64,000 nt of DNA from Agarophyton chilense (GCA_030374765.1 JARGXX010000004.1:620001-684000); one strand, 5' to 3'; shown: positions 1 to 12,238, numbered from the stretch's first letter. Translations and numbers: made by a program. The notes: generated by a model from the letters alone, not told the origin.

Positions 1-429
1 GTGGTAGCACTCTGGTTGACAGAGGGGTGGATGAACTAACGTGCGACAGGCGCTCACGCAGTATGCGGTGAAGACGCGCCGAAGGCGAAAAGTTCAGAGC
101 CAAGACTCCCTCCTTGGTCTCCCAAGAGAGTGTTTACTGTGGAGCAGTGCTCAACCTCCTAAGTAGTGTGGCGCGCGGCCCCTGACAGTGGGCGCGCGCC
201 CGAAAAATAGACACTAAATAGCGATAGCGTAGCTAAATATATACTAAATAATACTAAATAATACTAACCATTAGTTAGAATCCGGGCCACGTGTGGCACG
301 CCTCGCACTCGAGCGTCGGCATCCGTGCAGTCCACGTGTTCCACCAGTGTGCACTTCCGGTTCTAACCGGCCGTCAGCACGCAAAAGTGGTATAGCTTGT
401 CATAGACCAAGCTAGTCCTCAAGCGAGCG
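1..429. other. Unassigned repeat-like sequence at window edge
   Basis: No coding region is supported here. The stretch has a short AT-rich tract with repeats of tactaaata at about 235-265, and a CACGTG-containing GC-rich part. It could be the end of an LTR or the left part of the Tc1/mariner element that follows. No terminal repeat could be matched elsewhere in the window. Confidence 0.3.
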
Positions 430-1032
430 AACTCTCTAATTCCTGCGAAGAAACCCCCTTGGAAGGGCAATGTCCTTCATAACTTTGATGGTCCAGATTG
501 CTATAACTTTTATTGGCATGATTTACGAAAAGAAAAGAAAGAATTTCTGACCAGACATTCAGGAGGCGCATCAGTAATGGTTTGGGTTGGAATCTCTACG
601 AAAGGAGCAACTGGTATGGCTTTTGTTGAAACTACAATGAACTCTGAGAAGTATGCTGAGGTTCTAGAAAACTATCTTTTACATTTTGCATACCGTATGC
701 ACGGAGAAGAATTCATTTTTCAGCAAGATAATGCACCTGTGCATAAGTCCAATTCTATGAAACAGTGGTTCAATAGTCTAAATATGTCGGTTATGGAATG
801 GGCTGCGCGCTCTCCTGTCCTCAACACTATCGAAAACATTTGGGGAATGTTGGTTAGAATGGTTTATGGGCAAGGAAGGCAATTTGATACAGTTTTTGAT
901 CTAAAAAATTGTATCAAAGATTGCTGGGAAAAAATTGACTGTAATGCTATCAATCCTTTTATAGAATCAATGCCAAAGCGTTGTATAAGTGTTATACATG
1001 CTAAAGGAGCAAAAAAACTCGCGTTAGAATAA
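430..1032 (+). pseudogene. Tc1/mariner transposase, 5'-truncated
   Basis: This is the C-terminal two thirds of a DDE transposase that cuts and pastes a Tc1/mariner element in the nucleus. The frame is open from about 430, upstream of the first in-frame ATG (577), and reads DGPDCYNFYWHDL, then GGASVMVWVGIS, both typical of Tc1. The second catalytic Asp lies in QQDNAPVHKS and the final acidic residue in NTIENIW, with 34 residues between them (DD34E, as in Tc1). The usual motif WPARSPDLNPIENIW reads WAARSPVLNTIENIW. The first catalytic Asp, normally just before the DGPD block, and the DNA-binding N-terminus are missing, so the copy is inactive. No terminal inverted repeats were found. The family call is secure. 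Confidence 0.85.
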
Positions 1033-1107
1033 AAAGGATGCAATAAAGGTTATGTTTTTGAAACAGTGTTTTTACTTGAAAATTTTTTCACACTGATTTT
1101 GTTAGTT

Positions 1108-1999
1108 TTACTGTAGCCAAAACGTCGATTTTTGGAAAATTTGGGCGAGGGATATGATTTTTAAACAGACTTTACGATATTTGCAGGTGGCCGTTTTAAT
1201 TACGACTGTGAACCGCAATATCAAGCCCAACAATGCTTCAGCGTACTCCACGGAAGAAACGTAACTATCTGCATCCACTATTCTCTCTTTTGTAGTCCAT
1301 AGTTCGTATAAATCAACCAATATGTTTTTTCCATCGTTGATATTTGAATCTTTTTTTCATACCGCTTTTACTATTCTAATGTGGCAAGTTTAAACCACAT
1401 ACAATTTTCGACTTTCGGCACGCGATATCTTCTGTCTCAAGGCCGCTTTCTGGCTTTCGGTTTAATGACACATAGTTAGTGTCTCCTACATCAACCCAAG
1501 AACCTCTAAGACCGTATCAACGACTCAGAGGTTCATCAACACACAAATGATAAGAAGTGGTGAAATTCTGCTGTCTGTGAGTGTTAATGGACCTGACCAA
1601 ATTCTCGAACTTACTCCACTCCTTTGCCTCGCTGTACTCTATACTATTGTCTTTATTGTAACAGCTGAATTTGATACAATGTCGCAGGTCTTCCCAACGA
1701 CCTCTGCTTAGAAATTGAGAGAAGTAGGCTGGTTTTAAAAGGTATGTCATACCATTTCGCTTCCAAAGATCACGACGATCAGAAAAATTGTAGGTCGTCA
1801 TTAATACCAAAGTGACTAAAAACTTAATGACCTCGCCTAAGTCTGTTTCGATAATTCCACTCTTTTTGAGCTCCATATTTGTCATTGGCACCATTTCAGT
1901 CAGGAATGCCATCGGAAACACCCACAGAAAGTAGTCGAAGATTGTTATGTGCTCGAGAGCAGTGCCTTCTCGAATAATAGTTCCATATGGCCCATGCAT
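1108..1999 (-). pseudogene. piggyBac-like transposase (DDE_Tnp_1_7), decayed
   Basis: Read leftward from 1999, the first 160 codons carry a piggyBac core: FPMAFLTEMVPMTN, a conserved SRGRWEDLRHCIKF block, and CVDEPLSR holding the first catalytic Asp. After a stop at about 1517 the protein continues in other frames: a YGLRGSWVD block and a KPESGLETE block lie near 1400-1510, and codons 1320-1108 encode IVDADSYVSS (second catalytic Asp) and VVIKTATCKY. These three blocks occur in this order in piggyBac transposases. At least two frame changes or stops break the gene, and the N-terminus and C-terminal cysteine-rich region were not seen. No TTAA-flanked ends were found. Confidence 0.8.
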
Positions 2000-4934
2000 T
2001 GACCAGTTTCAAGGAATGATTGGTCCATTTAACTCTCTAATGGGTGCTTCGTTAGAACAAGACAATCCATGGGCTATTAAAAGCCCTTCATTTTTGTTTC
2101 TATTTTAAGTAACAAGGGCTGTATAAAGCTGAATCGGGCCATCGAAACGCATTTCACAAACTATTTTAGCCACATCATGACTGCCAGTACCCACGGGAAT
2201 AGAGGGGGCGCTACCGCCATGATCCGAGGAAATGACAATATGGTCATGTGACTCATCATCTGTTGATAAGTGTAGCATTCTGGATGCACTTGAGTTCGAC
2301 CGTTCGAAATACTACGAAGTCGCCATACGGCATTCATAAGCTATTGCTTGAACGATAATCGATGACGATAAGTTATGAGAAGAATTTCTCATGGAAACGA
2401 TTGGACAGGAGAAACTTAATAAGCAAGTACTGTATTTGGTGTACACTGTAAGGTGACATCAACAAATATTTTATTTGGTATTATTTAGATAATTGTGTAA
2501 TGGCATGCCACCTGTATGCATTACTGTACAGTATTTGCTTGGCCTCTTGGCACATTAAAGGGCGCAAGGCCGAGGTGAGGACGGCGGAAGGCCAACCAAC
2601 CTAAACACCATCTTGGTGAGTCCTACAAATCCTAAAGTGGTTCAACACAAAGGGGAAACTGTAGTATCAGTTCTTAACTGTTCTGAACTGTAGCTCTTCT
2701 TCCGAGGATACCCCCTACTGTTGCGCATTTACCGCCCTTTTTCTACAGCTTTCTGTGTGTGTGTGTGTGTTTGTGTTGTTTCTTTGTTGTTTTCTCTATT
2801 GTTACCTGGTTATTTGTGTTATCACAAGGGTTGTCGAGCCGATCTCGAGTGCATTACGTACCCCCGTATCTGTAAATCCGCCACGTGAATACACGTATTA
2901 TCCCCATTGTTTAGGCACACCTGGTTGCTTTCCGCACACTCTCTTCTTAGCAAAGAATCGTCGCTCGTAAGGCGACAACTGCTCTTCGCGGTTATTTCTG
3001 TGGATACCCACTGCACCGAGACCTCTACAGTCTCCAGTGGAATATCACAATAACGGCGGGAAATACTCCTTTAATATGCGGTGAGGGTCTTATGAGGGCT
3101 CTTGGGCAATTTAATCAATATATTGGATGCTGATAAACACAAGCGCAAGCGTCTTGACCTTCTTTGTTGTGACATCAAGTGCAAACACGCATCGCTAATG
3201 TTGGTAATTGCTTGATGACAGTTTGAATCACCTCAATAACCCTTTCTTGCAGTTTTACTATGTGATAATGTGCTCCATAGAGGTTCTTCGCATCCTGCTT
3301 CTTCACGATAGGCGGGAGAAGAGCAGTAACGAACGCTCCCTGCTCCAGCCGTGCGTGTATGGGCATGTCGTTGCTGCCAATATAGCACAGAGCGTTGCAG
3401 GTTAAGTGCTTTCCGGGTGGATCCCGTTCGCTTTATGAGGATGTCTGACGTGGTCCATGCATCTAAGAACCTTAAGCTGTCTTTTGGCGCGGTCTTTGTA
3501 TTCTAGTTTTATTGTTATCATGGTTTAAGAATGGCCCCAAAACTTGAGCAATTGAGTCTCTTGGGCTCAATTGAGCAAAAATGTCGAAAAGACACTAGAG
3601 AAAGTTTAGTGTTCTCAGAGCGCGAAAAACGAAAAGCAACAAGGCTACTCTATGCTATTCCAAGCAGAAAGCAGAAAAAGCCCTTTTAGAATATACCCGC
3701 TCACTGAATTTCTTACCTTCTATAGAGAATTCCATTTCCATTATTTTCTGCCCGATGTAGTTTTTCAAGCATCTGTTAAACAAAAAAGACATTTCTTCTA
3801 ACGCTGTGAAATTTCAACTCATACAAAAAAGATAAAAACTTACTTTAGACGTGTAATTCTTTTAGCATCGCCTTTGGCTTCCGTGACCTCCAAAACGCGC
3901 CTCTTCATACAGTGAAACGAAGTCAGGATATTTCGTCGAGAGAGCCCTTCCGACACCATACTCTTATCACAAACTCCGCCGAAGTAGCTGTCGTTCAAAA
4001 GAGTTACGTTATGCTGAAGAATTGACTTGTATATTCAAGACAGTGGTAAGGCTTGAGTTTTTTAAACGCGTCTCTTCGCGTCTGGCAGAAACAACCTATG
4101 GTGTGGGAAGGAAGCAGGAAAACGAGAAAGGATATCGAAGTGGGCCAGTTATACGCAATGAACAGCGCACAGAATGGCTTTGAGTCTATGTCTGCAATTG
4201 AAATGTATACTTTTCAGAGTAGAGCGTGGAAAAAAGTCAAGTTTTCGGTAAAAGTGTAGACAGGAAATTAGAAGAAACTGGTAGTGCCAATGCCACCGAA
4301 ACTAAGCATCCACAAAAAAGGAAATTATTGTCGTGCCAATGTTGTGATTCGAATAAAACTGAAAGAATGGTGTCTAGAGCACCCTAGGTTTTCGATCGCC
4401 AAGGTAGGACCTGGTTCTAGGGGTGCAAGCGAACGCACGAAGCGGCACTTCAAATCTGGGAGTGTGAAGGTAATCGGAAGAAGAATGAGCGGAAACAGCC
4501 TTATCTTCTCCATCTTGAATGCGGCGACAAGGTTGTTGGGCGAACAGGCTAGTGTCTAGACGATCATTGGCCTCATATGAGGCCAAAATTACAACATCGA
4601 TAATTTTTGCAAACTTTGTCAATTTCCTTAAACTTTTGTGCATAGAAGTTTTCAACACTCTCTTCTTCTCTGGCGTCAACCTCAAAGATCACGAACGAAC
4701 GTCCACAACCTGTAAACAACATCATCTTTACTTCATTCTTTCATAATTTATCAAATATGTCGTCATCTATGGATCCCCTTCGTGTAGTGGGAAACACAGT
4801 AAACACCCGCGCACGTCTCATCACATCAAAGAGCGACTGTAATTGATTCTTTTGCCCGTAATGGAAGACGAAACTGGTCATCGGAAGTGTTAAAAAAGTG
4901 GACGTTGATGTCAAAAATAATCGGAGACACACTT
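2000..4934. other. Intergenic DNA, no supported gene
   Basis: Only short open frames are present, with no recognisable domains. Part of the left end may belong to the piggyBac element. A TG microsatellite lies at 2754-2771. An imperfect palindrome of the type TTGAGCAATTGAG / CTCAATTGAGC lies at about 3544-3583. On the minus strand at about 4740-4570 a short frame (MMLFTGCGRSFVIF...) looks mildly protein-like but matches nothing I know. Confidence 0.4.
2754..2771. repeat. (TG)n microsatellite
   Basis: Nine TG units in a row, in a T- and G-rich stretch that continues to about 2820. Confidence 0.9.
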
Positions 4935-4967
4935 TTGTCACTATAAACTTCGAGCTACCACGGAGAA

Positions 4968-5100
4968 GCAACTAGATGTCTACTGGATGTTGGGTAGATG
5001 TCCCAATGACGTACAAGTGATATTTCGGACGTTCCACAGATGTCTATATGGTGTTCAAAATATTTTAATTCAGAATATGGCTTGACACACGGATGTCCGC
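4968..5100 (+). repeat. Left subterminal repeats of the CACTA element
   Basis: Four GATGTC motifs (near 4974, 4993, 5038 and 5093) plus diverged relatives such as GGATGTTGG. They are the inverted counterpart of the motifs at 39470-39722. In CACTA elements such motifs bind the accessory transposition protein; that role is inferred here. Confidence 0.55.
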
Positions 5101-5836
5101 GGGAAAGTGCATCCGATTACTTGATGCACACTTGATATTCTTGGGATATTGTTTGTACATCTTGGTTTCCCGGTTGTGACCTTATTGCTATACAGTACGT
5201 TTCAAATCGGAAAATTTATGCTCTCGCATTAATTTTTGCCGTTTATCTGTCACCTGCTCTCCAATAATTCAATTCTGAGAGGTGTGACAGTTTTAAGCCC
5301 CTCTTTCTTGCGGCCAGCTGGCTTCTTCTATTCTCCGCTGAGCCAGTGCTCCCCATCCGCACGAGCACGACGCCTCACGCCATCACACACAGACCGAGCC
5401 GCCCACCATACAACCGCTTCTTCTCATCCGCAAGGTGTTAGCTCGCAATGAAATCGATTGGATGCTTCGAAAGTTTTTATTTCTGGAAACTCGCGAGAAA
5501 ATGAAAATTAAGTACGCATGGGCGTCCAAATTTCTACCGAAAAGATAGGAGTTGCAAATAAATCGTTTTTATTCACGAGTGCCAAAAATAGTGCGACAGC
5601 CGCCAGGGGTGTGAAGGATAAATATACGAGCCTTAAGGAGCTCTGGAAACTAAAGTTCATACCGCAGCACATATTCCATCACAATAGAATTCACGGTTCT
5701 CACATAATGTTGTAGATTTCAACGCAGAACGACTATTGTCCATCACAATGAAAAACAAAAAAGAAGCGGAACAACATCTGTCCCAAGAATTGTGGTGTAC
5801 GATCAACATGATGCGTACCGTGGTACTCGATCATAC

Positions 5837-6274
5837 TGTGAAGGAGCGATGATAACGGTTGATCTCTGTAAGCCGCCGGGCCCTGAGGTATCTTACAGGC
5901 GACACGTGGACAGGTCGACCTCAGGTGGACTCATGTAGATTTTTTTTTTTTAATTAGTGTAATATATTAGCATTACAGTGCCAGGGAGATCTCAGCGCCT
6001 CACCAGTACTATTTACTTGAGTAACGCTTCTCCTTTAGAGTACGGTAGGCACCGTTAGGATACTAAATAGGCCCCTTTGGTATATTAGTTCCACCAATTG
6101 GTCTTCAAGCCATCGATTCCGTAGCTCCAACCTGTAGGACTACGAAGTAAACGCCAGCCCATTGCACCAAGTACTATGGGAGTGCCGCCGTCAAGGATTC
6201 GAACCTTAGGACCCGCTCTACCACGCTACCACCGGTCGAGACCCGTACGCTGACCCAACAGTCATTGCGTTACA
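5837..6274 (+). repeat. 5' LTR of gypsy element A
   Basis: Starts TGTGAAGG and ends GCGTTACA (TG...CA). Two further copies lie at 32791-33236 (same strand) and 39746-40171 (inverted). It carries a T-run at 5940-5951 and a tRNA-like module on the minus strand (6195-6233). A PBS-like TGG begins 3 bp after its end. Confidence 0.85.
6195..6233 (-). promoter_or_regulatory. tRNA-like D-arm/T-arm module in LTR A
   Basis: On the minus strand GTAGCGTGGTAGAGCGG (D-arm, box A-like) is followed after a few bases by GGTTCGAATCC, a perfect pol III box B with a short T-stem (AAGG/CCTT). The anticodon arm is absent, so this is not a functional tRNA gene. It recurs in all three LTR copies. Confidence 0.5.
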
Positions 6275-6277
6275 TTT

Positions 6278-6293
6278 TGGTCTCCCGACTTAG
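6278..6293 (+). other. Primer-binding site of element A
   Basis: TGGTCTCCCGACTTAG starts 3 bp after the LTR and is identical to the site of element B at 7502. TGG pairs with the CCA end of the primer tRNA. The implied acceptor end, CGGGAGACCA, resembles that of eukaryotic tRNA-Tyr; the tRNA assignment is an inference. Confidence 0.75.
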
Positions 6294-6352
6294 AAACCTT
6301 TGGAATAATTGAACGGACCACTGGAACGAAGAATTATCCGGATTCTAACCTT

Positions 6353-6864
6353 TTGTTTAATTCCCCAACGGACCAAAAGTACAGAAGCAACCGCCATTGT
6401 GAATCCAGGGAAACACACCCAACCGACCCGACCATAGGACCCCCACGGCAAAAACAGCTGCCACTGCAACGCTGGCGATGTCGCCTGACCCTCACGTTGA
6501 TACCGCTAGCGACCGCAGGAGCACGAGGAGCCAGCTGCAAGAAGTACTGACCCCCCTGGATAACCCTGAAAGGAGTCGCCGAGAACCCACGGTGGCACCG
6601 CTGTTACGAGAACGCCTCACTAGGGCCACTTCTAGGCCAGCAACATCTCAAGGAGAAACCCACCAGACCGAAGAAATGAGAGGCAACATGCCCGCAGGGC
6701 TTGCCGACCTTCTCTGGCCCCATCTCCGTGAGCTCTGCTCAGCCCATGTGGATTCCACTATTGACGTGCGACTCGCTACGGCGATCGCTGACCATACGGA
6801 TTACCTCATCGCGTGAATCGACCCTAAGGTAATGGAGTTTGAATTATTAATAGACCCCCTCCTA
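6353..6864 (+). pseudogene. gag: Gypsy A gag, N-terminal part
   Basis: Structural capsid polyprotein, first part. The frame from 6478 (MSPDPHVDTASDRR...) runs to a TGA at 6814 and continues in frame up to the element B insertion at 6865. It is rich in Arg, Ser and Pro and contains a helical stretch (LADLLWPHLRELC) that matches in position and style the equivalent part of B gag (AAEELWPQLEERA). The coding region resumes at 18680 after element B. The start codon is uncertain. The call rests on position behind the PBS and similarity to B. Confidence 0.6.
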
Positions 6865-7498
6865 AGTCGTATAGTGGCGGAAGGGCTGACCTTTGAGGTG
6901 TCGGATACACTACGCTGACCTTGTAGGTGATGGGTGCGAGGAATCATCGGCCACGTGGCTCCGGGCGAGCTACCATCTAGGTGTTGTCAGCCACGTGTAG
7001 TGTTGACATGTACCTTCTGGTTGAGTAATTGTTAGTGACAGTAATTGTAATTATGCGTATTTTAGTACAGTAGTTGAGTGGCCACCTGGCACTGTAGCCA
7101 GTGTTGGCCAGGTCTCTGACACTAGGTCAGAGACCGTGCCTTGCTGGCACCTCCCGGGGGATCTGGAGACTGCAGTCCAAGGCATATAGGGAACTGCACC
7201 TCCCCCATCCTTATCTGATAAAGCCAGGAATCACTTGGGTCAAGACTATACCTTTTGGTTTATTGTTTCTCAACTACCACACAGGCTTTCCCGCGCGTCG
7301 AAGCCTACCATCGTTTACCTGCACGGTATAGGATAGTCGCCCCGCCGTTTGCCCCTGCGGGTTTTCACGGTGCCCTGTTACCATCGAGGTTTACTACGTC
7401 TACCTTCAAAGGTTGAGCGTCAACACGCTCCCTACAGTTGAGCGTCACTACGCTCCCGAGACAAGACAATAGCATACCCCAGAGGTGATTGTACGACA
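6865..7498 (+). repeat. 5' LTR of gypsy element B
   Basis: Matches 18067-18679. The 5' copy has an extra stretch at about 7180-7200. It contains a strong hairpin at 7111-7135 (GGTCTCTGAC, 5-nt loop, GTCAGAGACC) and two small hairpins with arms GAGCGT/ACGCTC at 7415-7430 and 7440-7455. All three are kept in the 3' LTR. Confidence 0.9.
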
Positions 7499-7501
7499 CT
7501 T

Positions 7502-7517
7502 TGGTCTCCCGACTTAG
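7502..7517 (+). other. Primer-binding site of element B
   Basis: TGGTCTCCCGACTTAG, three bases after the LTR end; identical to that of element A, so both use the same primer tRNA. Confidence 0.8.
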
Positions 7518-7619
7518 AAAGTATTTTTAGGTTTCGTCGTACCTTCACAGTTCACACGATATTCTGAGAAAAATTGGACGCTCGTACACCTATTTGGTTT
7601 CAGGAAATCCCGCAAAGCA

Positions 7620-9970
7620 ATGCAGCATACCACGATTGGTCACAAAATGGAACGACCTAAAAGGAATACACGTGGTGCGAGCGCCCCGCCGAGCCATAAA
7701 GGTCTTGAAGGAGCCCCATGGGCTCAACCGATTCTGGAAAACCCCGAGGAACTGCTCCGGCACCCTCGACACAAAACCGGAAAGGTACATGGTCCGCCGC
7801 AAAGGGCAACGGAACCTCATAGGGAATTACCAATTGAGGTTGCAGCGGAGGAGCTATGGCCTCAGCTCGAAGAGCGAGCGAAAGCGCTCGTCACCCTCGC
7901 GGTCGAGGATGCATAAACCATAAAGGAGAAGTCGGATACCCGGATGGTTCCGCCCTCAATGGACGTCGATGCATTTACCCGTATTGTGGTTGACCGAGCA
8001 GCTCAAGAGCTATCGGAAAGGATACCTGAAATGGTGAAACAGCATCTCTTTACAGATGCTAGGGAGCATGTTTACCACGCTGTGCAGGACCTTTGGGTTT
8101 CCAAGGGATTCGCAGAATCCCGACCTACACAGGTGAACATCGCAAAGCGCATACCACAAGGGTTCCAAATGGGTCATTCCACCCATTCCAAACACTTGCC
8201 TACTGATAGTGAGTACCTACAAGGTCCAAGGCAGAGTCAAGAGGTCCCGTGGAAGGTAGATCCTCAAGACATTTAGCTGCCACCAATTACTGGTTCCGTT
8301 CAAAAGGATATCCATGGAGGTGGTCCCAAGAACGATTCGTCTGACTCGTTGGATGAGCGACGAAGAAACCGAAAAGGGAAGAAGCGGATGACGAAGAGGG
8401 GAAAAATTCGAGAGGATGATTCAGACCCCGACTTGCCAGACTCCAGTTTCGATACGAGTTCATCGTCGGATGATGACCGTAAAGGTAAGAAGAAGAAGAA
8501 AACGAGCAGGTCAACGAAGAAGTCGTCGAAAAAGAACCGAAAGGGTAAAAAGCGATACAATGAGTCGCCAGACTCTGAGTCGGACACCGAAATGGACCTG
8601 GATGGGCACCAACCGTTGAACAATGTGTTCACCAAAGCGGTTGACTACAGGACTTATCGGTTGATCAACATGTCTTCTGAATACACCCAAGGGGTGGCTC
8701 AGAAGATTAATAAGCACCACAAGAAGCTCAGCTTCCAAATGGGTGACACAACCTTCACAGGTACAGATTCTATTGCGATAATTGAGTTTCTACAGAAGTT
8801 CAGCTTGCATGTGACCAAAATGGTTTTTCCGAGGGCGCTGCGATGTGGCTGTTTCAGTTTTACTTTAAATGACAAGCATAATACTTGCTGCACGGTAGGC
8901 TCCGCGGCAACAGCTTAGCGATGGATGAGGATAGCACAGAGATGTTGGAGTCATACCCAGAAGTTGTCAATTTCCTTTTGGAAACATACGCCACCGATGA
9001 GGTTAGCCAAGAGGCTTACTCGGAATTCCTCGCTTACCATCAAAGGTCTGGGCACACCGAGTCGGAGTTTTCGCTTGTGCTTTGGAATCTGGCAACCCGT
9101 TGTGGTAATGTGTTCACTACCTCGAGGTTAAAGTCGCTATTTGCCGACAATGTCGACAAAGCGCTCCGTTCCCAAGTACGCAATTACCTGGCCACTAACC
9201 GAAAGGTAGGCGACAATGGGCTGGCTCGATACTCCAAGGGCCTTGGAGATACCCTTCGGCTGGGAAACCGACCAGCCATGTCTCCAACCTCGAAGGATAA
9301 ACCGAAAAGGTCGGTCTTGGAAATTGAAGACAAAACAACCTCAGAGGGTAGCTCGCACATCGAAGTACATACAGGAACCGCTATCCACTGGGTAGCGACC
9401 CAGGGGCGGTTCTCAAAACCTTCGACGGTAGGAAATTGGTCGTCAACGCGTACACCACACTCGGTACAATCGCCGCCAAGTTCGGTAAGCTCGCATAGGT
9501 TGCCATGAGCGAGCTCCCATAACTCGCCACCCACATTCTACGTCACTGCTCCTACCAACCAGGTTTCGAAGCCCCCCTCAATGGTTACGCGAGACCCTCC
9601 AAATGGAGTCCTCGTTTGCTGGTTTTGTCTCGCGACAGAGTATTTGGCAAACAATTGCGCTAACTTACCTCCAGGGATGAGAGACCAGTTGATTCAGGCT
9701 CCCATGCAGAATCACCAACGCCTCTATGGGTCTTCAACGCAAGCACCAAATAGATTCCAACCCCGTACACCGGTACAGGTCAATACCATCGAGGAAACAC
9801 CAAACTTGGACTCAAGCCCTCCCGTGTACAGGAGGAAAACCCCGAGCAGGTGGCGTAATGGCCGAACCCAACCTGCAATCGGAAGGCCAATCGATACCCA
9901 GAACCTTGAAGGTGGAAGAGAACACGTCACACCCAGTTCCGGTTTGTCATATGAAGTAAAACAACTATAA
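7620..9970 (+). pseudogene. gag: Gypsy B gag
   Basis: Capsid/nucleocapsid precursor. From 7620 to about 8850 one frame (phase of 7620) is used with stops at 7914 and 8274. It holds a helical N-terminal part, a highly charged Lys/Arg/Ser/Asp segment at 8349-8600 (DRKGKKKKKTSRSTKK) and the start of the capsid region (FTGTDSIAIIEFLQKF). A frameshift near 8850-8885 leads to 8885-9508, the rest of the capsid (ESYPEVVNFLLETYATDEV, SEFSLVLWNLATRCGNVF). The 9581-9970 part has CWFCLATEYLANNC, a zinc-knuckle remnant without its His. The matching blocks in A (FLSLSRAACDQNG, LLRSYPQLFDCLPETYA) confirm homology. Confidence 0.75.
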
Positions 9971-9983
9971 AGTACGTGCTTCA

Positions 9984-11059
9984 ATGTGTTTCTCCCATCG
10001 TCTTGAGGTTCCGGTCACCTGCTTGTTGGATACGGGGGCCGACCCAAACGTGCTGAACTCCCGCGTCATACCTGAGGCGTTGCTTCAGAACTCGAGCCGA
10101 CGTTCCGACAACAACCCGCTGGTGGATGCAAATGAGCGCCCATTAAACCTTCGAGGTATGCTCACCACTGTGGTGCAGCTCGGACACCTCAAGGTAAGAC
10201 TGCAATTCTTTGTTGTCGACCGTTTACCAACAGACTGCCTACTAGGTACGAACTTCATCGACAGACATGTCAAAGCAATCCTTCCTGGTTCCCATACCGT
10301 CGCCCTACGTCACGGGGGACGAATTTCCATTTTTGGTAGTACGGAAACCAAACGGGGAGGGTTCTCCAAACCGAAGAAGAGGATATCCAACGAAACGGTC
10401 TCCAACAAAGTGCGCATCACCAAACAGGTTGTTATCCCGCCAATGCACCAAATATTGGTACTGGTGTCGTGTGCGACCCTCGGGCTGGTCATACTACAAA
10501 ACCATCCGAGGTAGCACATCGACACCTCACCTTGATGGCCAACGGGATTGTCGAAAACATCCCAAATGAACCCTTTAAGGTGTGTCTCAGTAACATCAGC
10601 ATTCACGACGTGAGGTTGCCGAAAAATACCAATGTAGGCATCGCACTACCGGAACCACAAGGGGTCTTCACCGTAGCTCACACTGATCTCGGCGAGGTCG
10701 CCTTCGATAAGGAAGGGGGGTGCGCAAATGCGTCGACAACCACAAATGTATCGATAAATACCACCTTGGAAGCAAACCTAACGGATAAGGCATCGGTGGT
10801 TAAAGAAAAGGAACCTGACCCTGAGTGGCAATTGCGAGATACATTCCAGATCGGTGAAGACAACGGCGAACTGCGGGGCCGTATTCTCGACCTTCTGGAG
10901 GAGTTTAAAACTATGTGGTCAGGCCATTTGGGCCAAATTAAGGCCACGCAGCATCGCACCGAGCTCCTCCCTGACTCGAAGCCGATTTATCAGCAACCAT
11001 ACCGTGCAGGTCCGAAGGCGAGAGAAGTAGAACTCAAAGATGTGGAGCGACTGCTCTAA
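9984..11059 (+). pseudogene. pol: Gypsy B protease and protease-RT linker
   Basis: Retropepsin that matures the polyprotein. CLLDTGADPNVL (about 10020-10055) holds the catalytic D-T-G, and CLLGTNFIDRHVKAI lies some 60 residues on, the usual second retropepsin block. The frame changes near 10470-10514, then 10469-11059 continues into the region before RT (YQQPYRAGPKAREVE) and stops with a TAA at 11057, which the RT frame reads through in phase. The product would act in virus-like particles. Confidence 0.85.
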
Positions 11060-11101
11060 AAAGGGGTAGTAGAACCAGCCAACTCAGATTGGGCTAGTCC
11101 C

Positions 11102-12238
11102 ATGGTTCTGGTTCAGAAGAAAGGGGGTAACCGTATGAGGTTCTGTGTGGACTACAGGAGGTTCAATAGTTTGACCGTCAGGGATTCGTACCCGATACCT
11201 AGAATGGATGAGTGCATCGACTCCTTGGGAGATGCACAGATATTTACCACGTTGGATGCCAATTGTGGTTATTGGCAGGTACCTGTAGGTGAGGAAAATC
11301 GAGACAAAAGGACCTTCACGTTCCATGCAGGTTTGTTTCACTTCACGCGGATGCCACTCGGGTTGTGCAATGCTCCAGCCACCTTTCAAAGGGCGCTGGA
11401 CATCATCCTTTCGAAGGTTAAATGGACAACCGCCTTGGTATACATCGATGATGTAATCATCTATTCAAGATCGGTAGAAGAGCATTTTGCTCACGTACGC
11501 ACCGTACTAACCCTCCTAGCTGAGGCGGGGGTGACGCTGAAGCTACGCAAATGCGTCTTCTTTACCAGAACGGTTGAATACCTGGGACACATCATAGGCC
11601 CTGGTACCCTAGAGGTTGCGCCGAGCAACATTAGAGCCGTACAGGAGGTCAACTTGTCACGATACCAGACAGACATACGATCCTTCATAGGTTTATGTAA
11701 CGTCTATCGTCGCTTCGTGAAGGTATTCGCAAAAATAGCGGCTCCCCTCAACAAGAAGCTCCAGAAAGGTGAACCTGAACGGTTTGAGAATCTATCGAAC
11801 GAAGAAATGGACACCTTAAAGGAATTGAAACGAGCGCTGTCGTCGCCGCCAATCTTAGCGTCACCGAAAACAGGTCTACCATACACGCTGGATACAGATG
11901 CATCCCATGCTCAAATTGATTGTTCTCTCATGCAGGAGCAGCACAACGGAGACAAATTACCTGTAGGGAACTGGAGCCGCGCTATGAATGAGGCGGAGCT
12001 GAACTACACGATAACCGAGAAGGAATGTCTAGCAGTAGTGTGGAGCATGTTGATGCTCCGTCCATACCTTTATGGTGAGCGCTTTACGTTGCGCACGGAC
12101 CACGACGCCTTAAGGTGGATCCTCGGACTCGCAGATGCGTCTGGTAGACTTGCTCTTTGGAGGCCGAGACTGTCGGAGTTTGAATACGACGTACAGTACC
12201 GTCCATGTATCAAGGAAAACATAGCTTACGCTATGTAA
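11102..12238 (+). pseudogene. pol: Gypsy B reverse transcriptase and RNase H
   Basis: About 378 codons with the full RT order: WASPMVLVQKK (starting just upstream of 11102), RFCVDYRRFNSLT, FTTLDANCGYWQVPV, FTRMPLGLCNAPATFQ, and the catalytic YIDD at 11441-11452. The RNase H part begins at LDTDASHAQ and includes YTITEKECLAVVW and LRTDHDALRW. All RT catalytic Asp residues are present. It ends at a TAA (12236) in the linker to integrase. It copies the element's RNA into DNA from the tRNA primer. Confidence 0.93.

Noticed and set aside
6195..6233. Complete tRNA gene in LTR A
   Set aside because: The anticodon arm and a paired acceptor stem are missing.
8300..8635. Minus-strand Ser/Phe-rich frame opposite gag of B
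   Set aside because: Complement of the Lys/Ser/Asp-rich gag segment; composition is a by-product of the sense codons.
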